64,000 nt of DNA from Oscarella lobularis (taxonomy: Eukaryota > Porifera > Homoscleromorpha > Homosclerophorida > Oscarellidae), in assembly GCF_947507565.1 (NCBI RefSeq), contig NC_089178.1, forward strand, positions 372,001 to 436,000, given 5' to 3'. The position numbers were made by a program, and so were the translations under genes. Below the pieces are notes generated by a model. The model was not told the DNA's origin and did no database searches. It saw only the letters and a list, made by a program, of their open reading frames with translations. Of the stretch, positions 54,082 to 64,000 are shown piece by piece. Position 1 is the stretch's first letter, and every line of letters starts with the position of its first letter.

Positions 54082-55911
54082 TCACTCATCCTGACTGTTG
54101 AGACTGCCGAGAAAAAAGGTCGCCGCGTGAAAGCGGTAAAATATGACAAGCGGAAAGACGACGGTGAGGAGATGGTGCCACGTGGTCTCCCCGTACACCT
54201 CCGATTGAATTTTATATATTGGCGCATCCGAACGAGCATTGTAGACAAGGCCGCAAAAGAAGAAGGTGAAATTCAGCAACGTGATGACGTGGACGGCAAC
54301 TTCGAGCGTCAATGGCCATTTTGTCCCCGCCGACTTGTGCTTGGCTGCGAGTTCGAGCATGACAAACGTCTGTAACGTTCCCTCGACAGCTTGTATGAAT
54401 GCAGAGGCTACCGATGCCGCCATAACGTGAGAGGGAACAATGCTTTCGGCGACGGTAAGATTTTCCTCCGGAACTTTCAATGCGTTCGGTTGCGATCCGT
54501 TGTTAACTGGATTCTCAGCAATGTAGTGTGGATAGAGTAAGCCGCTGATGGCTATAAACATGGATATAGCCGGCACTGCCATGCCGCTGATTATTGTAAT
54601 CATTTCCTCGATTTCCAAGTGAACGTGAGTTGATTGGCTTCGTTTCTTTTTATGCTGTTCGATTACCAGTAGGAGAAGAATTAGGAACAGGATCAGCATG
54701 ACGTCTCCTGTACTTTGAGTCACTAAAAAAGAGAAGCTGTGATGGTCATCCTTCCAGGAGAGACCAACAAAAACAAAAAGTAGAATAAAGACGGCTGCAG
54801 TGAGAAAAAGCCCCGCGAAAAAACCGCGAAGGCAAAATTGACCATCTCTCGCAGCTGCTAAGCTCTTAGATCTGGGTCTACCATCAACCGTAATTTCTCC
54901 CAGGTTGGTCGTTGATCGCTGTCTTGCGCTGCTCTCTTCAATGCGATCACCGTCACTTGATGCTGGTTCAGAGGTCATTTGATCAAGGGGCTTTGTGATT
55001 GTGCAAGGATCTGCTGCGTACTCGCCCCACAAATCAAAGCAGATAGCAACCGTAATTAGAGCATATTCCACTGTCATCGGATAGAGCCACGTCTTCATCA
55101 ACGTAATGGTGTGAACAGAGTCCTTGCATTGGCCACTTGGCAACGTCTTGTAGAAACGATTCAAGCACTGTCTTTCCCATTCCAACGGATCATCATCTTT
55201 CGTTGCTTCACTGGAGAACGTATTGAACCAAATCAATAAGTACACAAGTATGGTGAAAGCTAAAAGAACGGGATACAAAAGCCCATTCATTGGAATGAAA
55301 GAGCGATCCTTGAAAATTGTGAAAATCATTGAAAGACACGAAAGAATGACAAAGACTGTTGAAATGTCATAGAACACCTCAACGGCAATGTACGTATCAG
55401 CAGTATGTATGATAGTAACGTTGACTCCACTACTGCTGTCCAGACACTGAAACAGTCCAACCGCATCAGAAGCAAAGTTGACGACGGACCCAATGCCAAA
55501 AGCGACCCAAAGAAATAGCACAACTTTCCTGGACATAGACAATTTCTGCTTTGATGGTTGCTCAGAGATAAAAGGAACAGGAAAAAGTTGTTGTCGATCA
55601 TCGGAAGAAGTATCTCTTGCAGGTGGGTCCGCTGGATGGTCTGACGCCCTTTCGCGGAAAGTAAACCACACGTGCCCGAGAACTAAAACCACTTCGAGCG
55701 ACCCGATCAGTCCTTGAGTTACAGCTGGAGTGACGGTTATGCATGAATTCGACGTCGCATATTGAACGATGAAAATAGGAAAGATGAAAATTCCTGTCGA
55801 GAGAAACAGATAGAGAACGCGAACGTGTGACGTCCGAGCATCGGGTTCAGCGGACCCGCGGTGCAACAGTGTCGATCGTTCCGACGTTCCTAACGAATGC
55901 AAAAGGCACAT
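54082..55911 (-). CDS. Otopetrin-family proton channel
   Basis: Intronless, 609 residues with about twelve hydrophobic segments. Family-like features are FLWVAFGIGSVVNFASDAVG (helix near residue 135), LYPMTVEYALITVAICFDLW (end of the first half, near 285), and the C-terminal block LLNFTFFFCGLVYNA, VYGETTWHHLLTVVFPLVIF, YRFHAATFF, which mirrors the conserved ending of otopetrins (FYG...W...P..IFYRxHS). The first and second halves are separated by a charged Ser/Arg-rich loop (about 310-355). Otopetrins are acid-activated or zinc-modulated proton channels in sensory and other cells. ATG choice is the most upstream; a shorter start cannot be excluded. Upstream frames at 55827-56305 are antisense shadows. 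Confidence 0.82.
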   Translation of the reverse strand: MCLLHSLGTSERSTLLHRGSAEPDARTSHVRVLYLFLSTGIFIFPIFIVQYATSNSCITVTPAVTQGLIGSLEVVLVLGHVWFTFRERASDHPADPPARDTSSDDRQQLFPVPFISEQPSKQKLSMSRKVVLFLWVAFGIGSVVNFASDAVGLFQCLDSSSGVNVTIIHTADTYIAVEVFYDISTVFVILSCLSMIFTIFKDRSFIPMNGLLYPVLLAFTILVYLLIWFNTFSSEATKDDDPLEWERQCLNRFYKTLPSGQCKDSVHTITLMKTWLYPMTVEYALITVAICFDLWGEYAADPCTITKPLDQMTSEPASSDGDRIEESSARQRSTTNLGEITVDGRPRSKSLAAARDGQFCLRGFFAGLFLTAAVFILLFVFVGLSWKDDHHSFSFLVTQSTGDVMLILFLILLLLVIEQHKKKRSQSTHVHLEIEEMITIISGMAVPAISMFIAISGLLYPHYIAENPVNNGSQPNALKVPEENLTVAESIVPSHVMAASVASAFIQAVEGTLQTFVMLELAAKHKSAGTKWPLTLEVAVHVITLLNFTFFFCGLVYNARSDAPIYKIQSEVYGETTWHHLLTVVFPLVIFYRFHAATFFLGSLNSQDE

Positions 55912-56846
55912 CAGCTCGGGAAACGCGCGTCATCGATTTCAAAATACCGGATTGGGACCGTTCTCCTTCTGCCATTTTCCGCTGTTTGCACGGGGAACCG
56001 GTGAGGAGGCTACCCAGGAATGTGAAAGCCCTGAGCACGTCAGGGAACGTGCCACCAAAGATTGTGATAATTTATCTCCTCGCTCACCACCAGAGGCACG
56101 TGGCAAAGCAGCAATGCCCGGATTTCTCTTCACAAAAGTATTCCCTCTTTATTTCCCTGCGTCCAAGGGGCATCGACCCATGTTTGCTGGAGGTGTGGCT
56201 TTGTGTGTATTTACCTCCCCACGCGCGAGTTCGTCCCACCTGGTCCCACCTTTGCCTCTTACAGTTGTAGTTATCGTCAGTCAGTCGATTCCTTTAATTA
56301 ATTAAGCAGCGAGCAGAAAAAAAGTGCGAGAGACCGTATAGATCTAGAACTACACTAAATACCGTCGTCTGAGAAAAAATGAAGAACGAGTTGGGATCAA
56401 GGTGTAATTTGTTCCAATTTTACACTTCGAGGCAAACGTGGAGTATTAAGGCTCTGATGAGAAACTGCGAGAAAGGCTAAAGAGTGCGTTATATAACAGT
56501 GACGTCCGGAGAGTCCCCATATTAGGGGATTTCAGAGGACTTCAGGGACTACAGTAGGATTACTTCAGGGACTACAGTAGGATTAGTTAAATATAGATGA
56601 CACAGCTTCTCGCAGAACAATTGTTGTTGTCCACATGACGTATAGCGAACTAAAAGGTCCCACTATCTCGCTGTAGCAGCTCAGCTGTACCTTTTGTCAA
56701 TATACTGTGAAGTGTAACGCTATCTTCCTCTTCTAGAACGCGAAAGTCAAAAAGCTTGTAGAGAAAGCTCAGAGAAGCCCACCAGAGCAAAAAAGGTATG
56801 ACTGTTTGATCCTGTGTTACTATCCTTTAATTAATTAACGGGGGTT
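55912..56846. other. Intergenic region otopetrin / CARD kinase
   Basis: About 930 bp with no firm gene. A possible upstream exon of the kinase gene lies at about 56736-56794 (acceptor cctcttctag, donor aaaaag|gtatga; codes VKKLVEKAQRSPPEQK), but it joins a different frame from the kinase. Holds a 23-bp tandem repeat and two TTAATTAATTAA sites. Confidence 0.35.
56541..56585. repeat. Perfect 23-bp tandem repeat, two copies
   Basis: ttcagggactacagtaggat plus tac is repeated head to tail at 56541-56563 and 56564-56585 (last base differs). Confidence 0.9.
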
Positions 56847-59800
56847 TTGAAGGATGACTGGAAGTCATCTGGTACAGAGAGTTGCGGTGGTTTCCTTATT
56901 GTTTGCTGTACAGCCCATGTTCTACGTCAAGACGCGGCGGCTAAATGGCCAAATCCTCATTGTTCCAGAGTTGCATCAGGTCAAGGGGAAAAGGAGAAGA
57001 GCATTGCTTGGATGTGGTCATGTCCAGTTACACCGAGGTTACTGGATTCACTTCATGAAAGCATTTCCTTGGTTGTTCCATTTGCGGTCAAGGACATAAG
57101 CGCCACTGGGAACAATTTTGCAATTCCGTCACTTCTGTTTGCAAAATTCTCCCCAATTCTTACTCGTCCTCGACGCAAGAAGACTGTGCTGTTGTACGGG
57201 GGAACCGATGCTCAGCGAAAAATTTGTGAGAAAATGATAGTCAAAGAGAAGCAATTTATTTCCACCACTGTTATGTCATGTTCCCGTGACCCGTTAGAGG
57301 AAATTATGACGTGGCTAGGTCTACCGGAATCACCTCTACCGGTACTTAATGACGATCACCTTAAACATTTTGATTTGGCTTTTTCTGAAATTGGGAAAAT
57401 ATGGGATTTTTTCTTGAGTGCTCAACCTTTGACGCTTGATTCGTTTGGGTTAGTCAGCCAAGACATTCTTGACATTGCTTTTGACAGTCTTTGCTCTGAG
57501 AACAAAGCTGGGATACTGAAACAACTCTGTGACGTTCAGCTGGTATTTCCACATGATGACAACCAATACGTCATACCAAGCTTGTTATTTGAACGTCAGC
57601 CCCCTGCAATTTCGGACTCTTACCGTCTTATCAGTCCATTATGCTTAAAAGTTGGTACTTCACATCTGTCGGCCTTATCAGAGTTGCTCTACATGACATC
57701 TTTAAAACTGTGCCACAAGTATCCAAAGAGCGCCAAATTCTTTCATAATGCTGTTAGGATGGAAATTGATACGTTTCATCTTCTTCAAATAAGCCAGGAT
57801 GAGGAGAGAGGTCAGCTAAAAGCGACTATCCTGGTCAAGACGAGCGATCCGTCTCTTCGAAGTACAAAATCAGCTCAAATCTGCGAAGACGTCAAGCACG
57901 CTCTCATGCTACCCGAGTTCACGTTGGGCGTTCAGGAAGACGGCGCAAACGAAACGCGCTTCATCTCTCTGCCGATTCCCCACACCTTGATCATGTCCGA
58001 CCAGACAGCCTACCTTTGGTCCGGCATGTACGGCCCACCGGGAAATGAAATCGAGAATCACTACGCCGATTTGGATCGTAACATCGCCCTTCGATCCGTC
58101 TTGAGTCACCTGAGGCAGCGCGGCTCGCTCAGCGCGGCCGACTACGATCACATCACGTCTCATCAAAGCGCCGATTATCACACCGGTCGTCTACTCAATC
58201 TCTTCCAGCAACGAGGCGAAGCCGGCGTCGTGGAGCTCGCCGACGCACTGCGCTCGTCCGGCCAGAGCGATCTCGCCGAATTGATACACAAGTCCGAAGC
58301 GACCTCTTTAGCGATCGTTCCGGCGGGTACGCAGGAGAGTCAGGCAGTAGTGGAGGAAACACCCCGACCCACGTTTCCTCGCGACGCGGAGCAGAGCATC
58401 GGAATGGGCAGCAACAGACCGTTCCTGTCGCGTACACAACAGACGCCCCTACCCGCGCTACCGTCATCGTCGTTGCAAACGAGCCCCGCAGCGGCGCCGC
58501 TTTTTCCGGGTCGTTCTCCGGCCGGTCCTTTGGCGTTGGGCGCCTCGTCGACTCGCGGAAAAGGCGAGCCGACGGTGCAACCCATTTTCGAGGCCAAGTA
58601 CTACCACGTTGAACGCGGAACGGATTATTTCAACGAGAGGCCTTATCGAGAGGGCGGCAAGCGTTTAGGTTCGGGGTCGTTTGGGACCGTCTACTACGCC
58701 CTGTTGCATTCTGAGACCGGTGAGAAGTACGAGGTGGCTGTTAAACGGCTCAAAAAGGTGATTTGGGCGACTTTTCTTTGGGGAGTGGGCGTGGTTACCT
58801 TCGGTTTCTTTTTTCAAGGCTTCGTCTTTAAATCTGGCCCAAGTCGAGCTGACCAAGAAGCAGTTTGGTAATGAGATCAATGTACTCTCAAAGTACGCCG
58901 CACACAGCTCCTAGACACAGTCGAGCCTCGAGTCATAATATTATTTTTTTCCTTGAAGATACATACACGAGTGCATTGTCTCTCTTGTTGGCTTCTCCAG
59001 CGACGGGCCAGAGCTTTGCCTCATCTATGAATATATGGCGAACGGCTCGCTTTCCCATCGGCTCGATTGTCGAGTAAGTAGTTGTTGATATCAAAACTGA
59101 CTCAACCGTCACCTTGTTTCATCTAAGGACAAGTCACGCCCTCTTCCGTGGCAAACTCGTCTTTCAATTGCTTATGATATTGCCTGTGGTCTCGACTACC
59201 TTCACAATGAGTTCAGTCAATCGGTTATTCATCGAGACATTAAATCATCGAATGTCCTTCTGACACTCACCTTCCGAGCGAAAATCAGCGATTTCGGCTT
59301 GGCTGTTGTTGCAGGCGATCAGGAGACACTGTCGCCGGCCGGAGGAACGAGTGTGGGCACAAAGCCTTACATGCCTCAAGAAGTGTTTCAAGGCGTGGTC
59401 ACGACGGCGTTCGACGTCTATGCCTTCGGTATCGTCCTCTATGAACTTGCCACCGGATTGCCTTCTTATTCTTCAAAGAAGAAGCAAGATTTGGTACAAG
59501 CCGTAACTTCGTGGTGTTAGTGTATTAATTAATTATTACCTCTGGGTTTTTTCGTTTGTGCAGAAGTCATACGTCGACGAAATTGATGACCAAGGCATTG
59601 ATCTCCAGAAGATGCTTGATCCCAAAGCAAAGTAGAGGGCTCTACTTAAGATTAAGAAGTCTTTTTTTAAGTATTGAATCTTTATCTAGGTGGCCAAAAG
59701 CCGTTAGGAAAGGTGACGGCGAATTGGCATCTGCTGGCCTTGGCCTTCTTGCAATTGCAAAGAGAGCCACAAAAAAAGAATACAAAAATCGAGAAAGAAT

Positions 59801-59926
59801 ACATAAGGTTTGAGATCTTATACGTAGTAAGGGCCGTGTTACTACAATTTTAATTCTGCGCTCTTTTAGATTCTTCCTGATTTAAAGGGCCTGGTATTGG
59901 CTAATTCACAGCCGCAGGCGGATTGA
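56847..59926 (+). CDS. COR-like / CARD / IRAK-type protein kinase
   Basis: Large first exon to about 58757, then short exons to a stop at 59926. N-terminal 370 residues resemble the COR region of ROCO proteins: [10 protein letters not shown] and [15 protein letters not shown] (the YLVPSLL-type motif), then [20 protein letters not shown]. Residues about 408-481 form a CARD-like helical bundle: [50 protein letters not shown]. After a Pro/Ser linker the kinase starts near 593: [10 protein letters not shown], Lys in [89 protein letters not shown] and [15 protein letters not shown]. These match IRAK4 closely, with catalytic Lys, HRD and DFG intact. IRAKs normally have a death domain; here CARD takes its place. 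The start is uncertain because a second frame overlaps 56854-57099. Confidence 0.8.
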
Positions 59927-60383
59927 ATAGATGCCTTTTTTTCTTCGTTATGATTTTACTTGTGTTCTCTGTTACTTGCCCATCAGAAGTTGGCACTACG
60001 TACATTAACTTACGGCCTCGACTCGCTAGCTGTTTGCGGACGGCACAACAATTATGTGACCCGAGCTTCTTGACGGATCAAACTGCTCATTGGCGTCACC
60101 GCCGTCTTGAGCCTCTTGACTAAAAGGAGCGAGTAAAATCATGGGGAACTACTGTATGCTCGTCTCTACCTGAACGTTTCTGTTGAAAAAGGAACGGCTT
60201 TTTCGTCAAGCTTCTCAATTCGAGGCTATAAAACATACTGTAGGCGTTTTTTATTGAAAACACTCTTTTGATTCTTTTATACCAGAAGTTTTCTCTTCAA
60301 CGTCTTTTGAGTTTGAACGGCGTGAGGAGAGTCGTGCTAATCAAGACCGCCACTGCAGAAAATCCGCAAAAAGAATAAACGAT
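59927..60383. other. Convergent intergenic region kinase / C10orf67-like
   Basis: No supported gene. Minus-strand 60020-60115 reads QEAQDGGDANEQFDPSRSSG before a stop and could be a last exon of the coiled-coil gene, but no joining splice was found. Confidence 0.35.
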
Positions 60384-62432
60384 TCAACTCACTGCGTAAG
60401 TAACAGTTGCGTGGTGAAGCCGCGCCGATTGCCTTTGAAGATTTGACCTCAAGTAGCTTTCGTCTTTAACAGCGTGAAGCCTGAAAGTATAGATAGAAGA
60501 GTATTCATCTACGTGCCCACGGGCTACTCACGTTCTCTGAAGCACGGCATATTTCACCTGCCACATTTTGTTCGCTCTCTCTAGCTCAGCCTCGAGTCTG
60601 AACCAAAAAATATGATGAGTGATAGTAAAGGGGCGATAGCGTCCTCACTTGGCAATTTTCTCCCTCTGCTCCTGGTCGCTTTTCTGCAGTCGTTTCAGCT
60701 CGGCTGCTGCTCCTCCCGCTTCCATTAGTTCCTTTTCCTAAAAATGCAATTCATTGTTTTTTGAAAAGTGCGCGGAAGCACTTCATCTCTACCCTTTTCA
60801 GTTTTGCCTCCGTGGCTCGTCGTCTCGCCAGCTCGCCTTCGAAACGACTCTCGTCTTCTCTTCGTCTTCTATCCGCGTCCTGCAGAGCCTCTTCGAAACC
60901 CTAAGAAAGCGTTTGTCACAAGACCGAAAACCAGACAATAGCTAGACTCACCTTGCGTCTCGCCTCTTCAATCTTCTTTTCCATTTCATCTCGCAGCACG
61001 GCCAGTTGCTTATCTGCCTTTGAAAACGAAACGAGATTCAATAGAGTGATGTGTGAAAGACGAATTAGGTACCAGTTGAGCCGCTGTTCCCGCAGCTTTC
61101 GAAGCCTTCTCCTTTTCCCTTTCAGACTGCAACTTCATCTACGGTAATCTATAGTCTTTTGGTCTTTGGGAATACTTCATTATTTACTTTTTCAATGAGA
61201 GACGTTTTTTCGTCCAGCTCTTCTTTCAATTCAGTCAATTCATAGCCTATTGGAGGCAGGATTCCGCCGTGTATACATGACTTCCAATAGAAACTGACTG
61301 CATCTGTGGATCGTTGTTTCTTTTGCTGCCACTTCGGACTTCGTTTCTTCCAACTCTTTCTCCAGTTCTTCGATTTGAATGCGCAACTCTTCCGCCTCTT
61401 CGTACGATATCCCTTCCGGCTCGGTCGAATCAAGGTAGAGTGGCTTGCGTGTGCAAAAGATACAGTGAAATAAAATCAATCACAATACGAGAAAGTGAAG
61501 ACAATACTTCCTGGTAGTCTTCCACCGCTTCCCTTTCCGACTGACTCTGATGCAGCTGCATTTGAAGCATATGAATGACCGACTCGTTCTGTTGTATAGT
61601 CTGCTTCAGATCCTCATTTCTGAGCAAGTCAAATATAGATAAAAGAAACCCACAGCCCATTCACACAGAGAACTTAGCTACACACTTCTTATGAAGAACT
61701 TTTAGCTTGGTGTCATGACGGCCAAACTTTCCTGACATCAAGCCATCATAATAAGCCTATGTTTCATTTACAGTGATAAGACGCCCCACCACTATGCCCA
61801 TCTGTACCTTGTATTCAGCCGCAATGCGACTACAGCAATTGGCCAACTGGGTTCTATAGCTATTCCTCACCATTTGAACTCTCTGCAAACCCAGAGAACA
61901 GAATTGTCATCACTCACACGCACATTGAGAATAAACCTCTGCGTGCTGCTTCTCGACGTCGGCAAGTCTATCATTGAGACGGCAGTATCTAGTGTAAATA
62001 AAGTCGTATTATAATTTGGAAGTGCTGTCACTGTGAGGGGCCATTTATACAATTCTGATGCTCGCGCGTCCATTCGTGCTTCGTAATCCGCCTGCAAAGC
62101 GTGCTTTGCGAAATCGAGATCGCGTTTCGTATTGGAAAAATTCTGCGAATGTGAGATGACATTTTTTTCGGCAGAAAACTTCGTTTCGACCTTTAGTAAA
62201 GACTGAAATGCTACGGTGACGTCTTTGATGTCCATAATGTCCGATTGCTCCGTCTGAGAAGCCGCATCTTTGCTGAAGAAACCGATTCGTTCGTTGCTCG
62301 CCAGCGACGGCCTATAAGAGAAAGCTTTTATTTGCACATGATACCATTTGTCGCCAACCTATATAGGTCCACTATCCTAGAACCCAATTGTCCGCCTAGA
62401 AATGCGGATTCCCGAGTAGTTGCATCGGCCAT
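60384..62432 (-). CDS. Coiled-coil protein, C10orf67/DUF4709-like
   Basis: About eleven short exons on the minus strand. Exon 1 reads MADATTRESAFLGGQLGSRI and joins exon 2 across a 46-bp intron (RPSLASNERIGFFSKDAASQ). The N-terminal 120 residues (DAASQTEQSDIMDIKDVTVA, FAKHALQADYEARMDARASE, LNDRLADVEKQHAEVY) follow the pattern I associate with the C10orf67/DUF4709 family (a tested SVQTD-like start, then KHVLQADYE). The rest is long coiled coil: TIQQNESVIHMLQMQLHQSQ, EEAEELRIQIEELEKELEET, DEMEKKIEEARRK, ELARRRATEAKLKR, LEAELERANKMWQVKYAVLQ. It ends HHATVTYAVS. Such proteins are usually ciliary or mitochondrial in vertebrate annotation; function is unknown. Family call is moderate. Confidence 0.6.
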
Positions 62433-63200
62433 GTTGACTTGTTATCCGGGAAGTCGCGTTGCTACGGAAAATTTCTTTTGCTGCACTACAAGCCAAGGAG
62501 AGCATTTAGGTTCTAATTTTTGTACAGTTAGGTGTCCCATCGAGATTAATGCACGCCTATCCACCGTTCCTTATATAGTGGTGATACCTGTGACCACGTG
62601 CTGTGAGTTGACCATGGTGTTTTGGAACGCGACGTTCCTAAAAGACCAGGAACAGCTTTCTATTTCGTATACGACGCGGAGGTCAAAACAACGTCGCTCT
62701 TTAGCGGTTTTTAGGGGCACTGCAGCTACTAATGCCGCATCTGTTTGTTATCACAACCGCGGCAGTTCTCGTGATTCCATTAGTAACTCTCTAGTTCCCG
62801 TAGTCGACTGCCACCTGGCAGTGTAGCATACAACGCGCTATAGACAACGTCCGGATCAGTCTCCGAAGCCATCATCTGAATCAAACAGTTGATGTCGGGC
62901 AGCACGTTGTGTCTCGGGCTACTGACAGGTAAGGGGGGCATCTTTGACAAGAACCCTCGACGTGTACTAAATCCGGATCGTATCTCGAACACTACACTTC
63001 TACCTAGCTATACCTATATATAGTCGCGTCTTTGAGAGGGCCTACAAACCTACAGCCACACACTAGGTTCTACGGTAAACACAAGGCCATCCTTAGAATA
63101 ACATGCTTAATAAATGTATCACGGGGGTCCGGATGTCTGTGGCAAAGCCAAGTATCGGGTGTTCGTCTACAGGATGGATCGTCCTTACCTGTGCAAGCAG
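62433..63200. promoter_or_regulatory. Intergenic region C10orf67-like / plexin
   Basis: About 770 bp between divergent genes. It must hold both promoters and probably the signal-peptide exon of the plexin, which I could not place. Open frames at 62245-62826 (+) and 62780-62992 (-) show no recognisable domain. Confidence 0.35.
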
Positions 63201-64000
63201 CGATGACGCAAATTCAATATGGCAAGCACCTCAAGAGAACGTCCTTCGAACAGCAATCGTTAATCACTTCAACGGAAACGTCTACGTTGGAGCGAAGAAC
63301 GCCGTGTTTCAGCTCGATCAGAATTTGAATTTGCTCAATACGTTGACGACTGGACCTCTTCGAGATGCGGCCGACTGTTTTCCTCCTAGTTGGAATTTGA
63401 AATGCTTCGGTTCTAAAATGACGACGCCAATGCTCGCCGACAACTACGTTCAGATAATTTCCTCGACGTCTTTTAGTCGATTGTTACTTTGTGGAAACCT
63501 GAGAGCGGGCTCGTGCGATCTGCACGCGCTGCACAACGTCTCCCTCGTCGTTCTCAATTCGTCGCAGCTCCTAGATCAAGCGCGAAATCAAAGCCAACCT
63601 GTCATAGACATGCTCGTTGCGTCGAGGGACGCGGAAGCGAATACTGCGACGGTGAACGCACCGGACTACAGGGGGAGACCGTCGCTCTACGTGGCATCGT
63701 ATTCGCAAAGGCGCACCGGCAATTATCAACCGCCTACGCTGTCAGTTCGACAATTAACGCGAGGAAGCGAACTGGCTGTGACTAGCAAACTAGAGCTACA
63801 AATGTGGGATAAACGTACGGCCGACGCTCGTGCGAGATACGGTTTCACAAGTGGGGAGTTCGTCTACTTTGCTTCGTATCAACAGGGCAACACGGTTCTA
63901 TCTAGAATTTGTACTAATGATCGGGGAATGGATACGGGTACGTTAAAAGGCTACATGGAGGGCTCGATTCAGTGCCGCGGATCGAAAGAATACAAATTTA
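63201..64000 (+). CDS. Plexin, N-terminal sema region (partial, cut by window end)
   Basis: An exon opening after gtgcaagcag at 63200 stays open to the end of the window. It reads DDANSIWQAPQENVLRTAIV, then NGNVYVGAKNAVFQLDQNLN, TTGPLRDAADC, LLLCGNLRAGSCDLHALHNV, PSLYVASYSQRR, ARYGFTSGEFVYFASYQ and LSRICTNDRGM. The phrase VGAxNxLFQLDxNL ... TGP ... C, the CGxxxxGxCxxHxLxNVS block and G(F)xxxFVYFxxxQ ... SRICxxD are hallmarks of plexin sema domains. Plexins are semaphorin receptors with cytoplasmic Ras/Rap-GAP activity; that part lies beyond 64000. Subclass (A or B) cannot be told from this piece. Confidence 0.85.

Noticed and set aside
53964-54375. Short frames near the NIT1/otopetrin boundary
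   Set aside because: Overlap the otopetrin C-terminus in other frames.
59923-60123. 66-residue frame with signal-like hydrophobic start
   Set aside because: No ATG (opens at TTG), overlaps the kinase stop codon and has AT-rich non-coding codon use.
62245-62826. 193-residue plus-strand frame
   Set aside because: Its first third is antisense to the first exons of the C10orf67-like gene and no domain is seen; probably promoter sequence.
1-64000. Bacterial symbiont or phage DNA
   Set aside because: Spliced exons run through the whole window, including the PKS; no operon structure or ribosome-binding-site pattern.
1-64000. tRNA, rRNA, CRISPR arrays, transposase genes
   Set aside because: None recognised on either strand by eye; a covariance-model search was not possible here.

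Overview
The window is eukaryotic nuclear DNA from an animal. The genes are dense, sit on both strands and are interrupted by very short introns, many only about 30-60 bp with clear GT...AG ends. The gene content is metazoan: a plexin, a four-repeat voltage-gated calcium channel, a TRPV-like channel, an otopetrin, SNX9-like, IRAK-like kinase, vanins, a bHLH factor, RBM5/10-like and GATOR1/SAGA subunits. Gene compactness and the mix of families best fit an early-branching animal such as a sponge with a compact genome; that assignment is inference. I saw no tRNA, rRNA, CRISPR array, phage or bacterial insertion sequence.

Layout, left to right. 1-342: possible 3' end of a plus-strand gene. 807-2409 (-): the 5' exons of the meiotic mismatch-repair gene MSH5 abut the 3' exons of formiminotransferase-cyclodeaminase (FTCD), out of frame with each other. 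2533-4194 (-): NPRL2, divergent from TAF5L (4666-6207, +). 6302-10011 (-): RBM5/RBM10-like splicing factor, divergent from an ABCG2-like transporter (10310-12983, +). 13392-20854 (-): a three-exon type I polyketide synthase of about 2,444 residues. 21300-21641 (+): a small secreted GFRalpha/GAS1-like protein. 22006-22699 (+): a small coiled-coil protein. 22777-24954 (-): SNX9/18/33-like sorting nexin. 25220-32821 (-): voltage-gated calcium channel alpha-1 with pore glutamates in all four repeats and an IQ motif. 34265-37963 (-): a 1,232-residue secreted protein I do not recognise. 38329-39455 (+): Schlafen-like-1 type protein. 39809-42017 (+): bHLH factor with a Gln-rich tail. 42235-45434 (+): two nearly identical vanin/biotinidase genes in tandem. 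45886-49072 (-): TRPV-like channel, 47 bp from a SNAPC5-like gene (+). 49651-52789 (-): conserved protein of unknown function (DUF4139-like), 62 bp from NIT1 (52852-53990, +). 54082-55911 (-): otopetrin. 56847-59926 (+): a COR-like/CARD/IRAK-type kinase fusion. 60384-62432 (-): C10orf67/DUF4709-like coiled-coil protein. 63201-64000 (+): N-terminal sema region of a plexin, cut by the window edge.

These are mostly independent housekeeping and signalling genes, not an operon. Functional themes are membrane and sensory transport (Cav, TRPV, otopetrin, ABCG2), innate-immune type signalling (CARD-kinase, Schlafen-like, SNX9) and small-molecule metabolism (PKS, two vanins, NIT1, FTCD). The most notable items are the host-encoded polyketide synthase with its own C-terminal thioesterase, the COR/CARD/IRAK kinase, the unrecognised 1,232-residue secreted protein, and the MSH5/FTCD junction. 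Most genes are in divergent or convergent pairs with little intergenic DNA, so promoters are probably shared. Exon boundaries were read by eye from splice signals and protein homology; those stated to the base are fairly firm, others are approximate.
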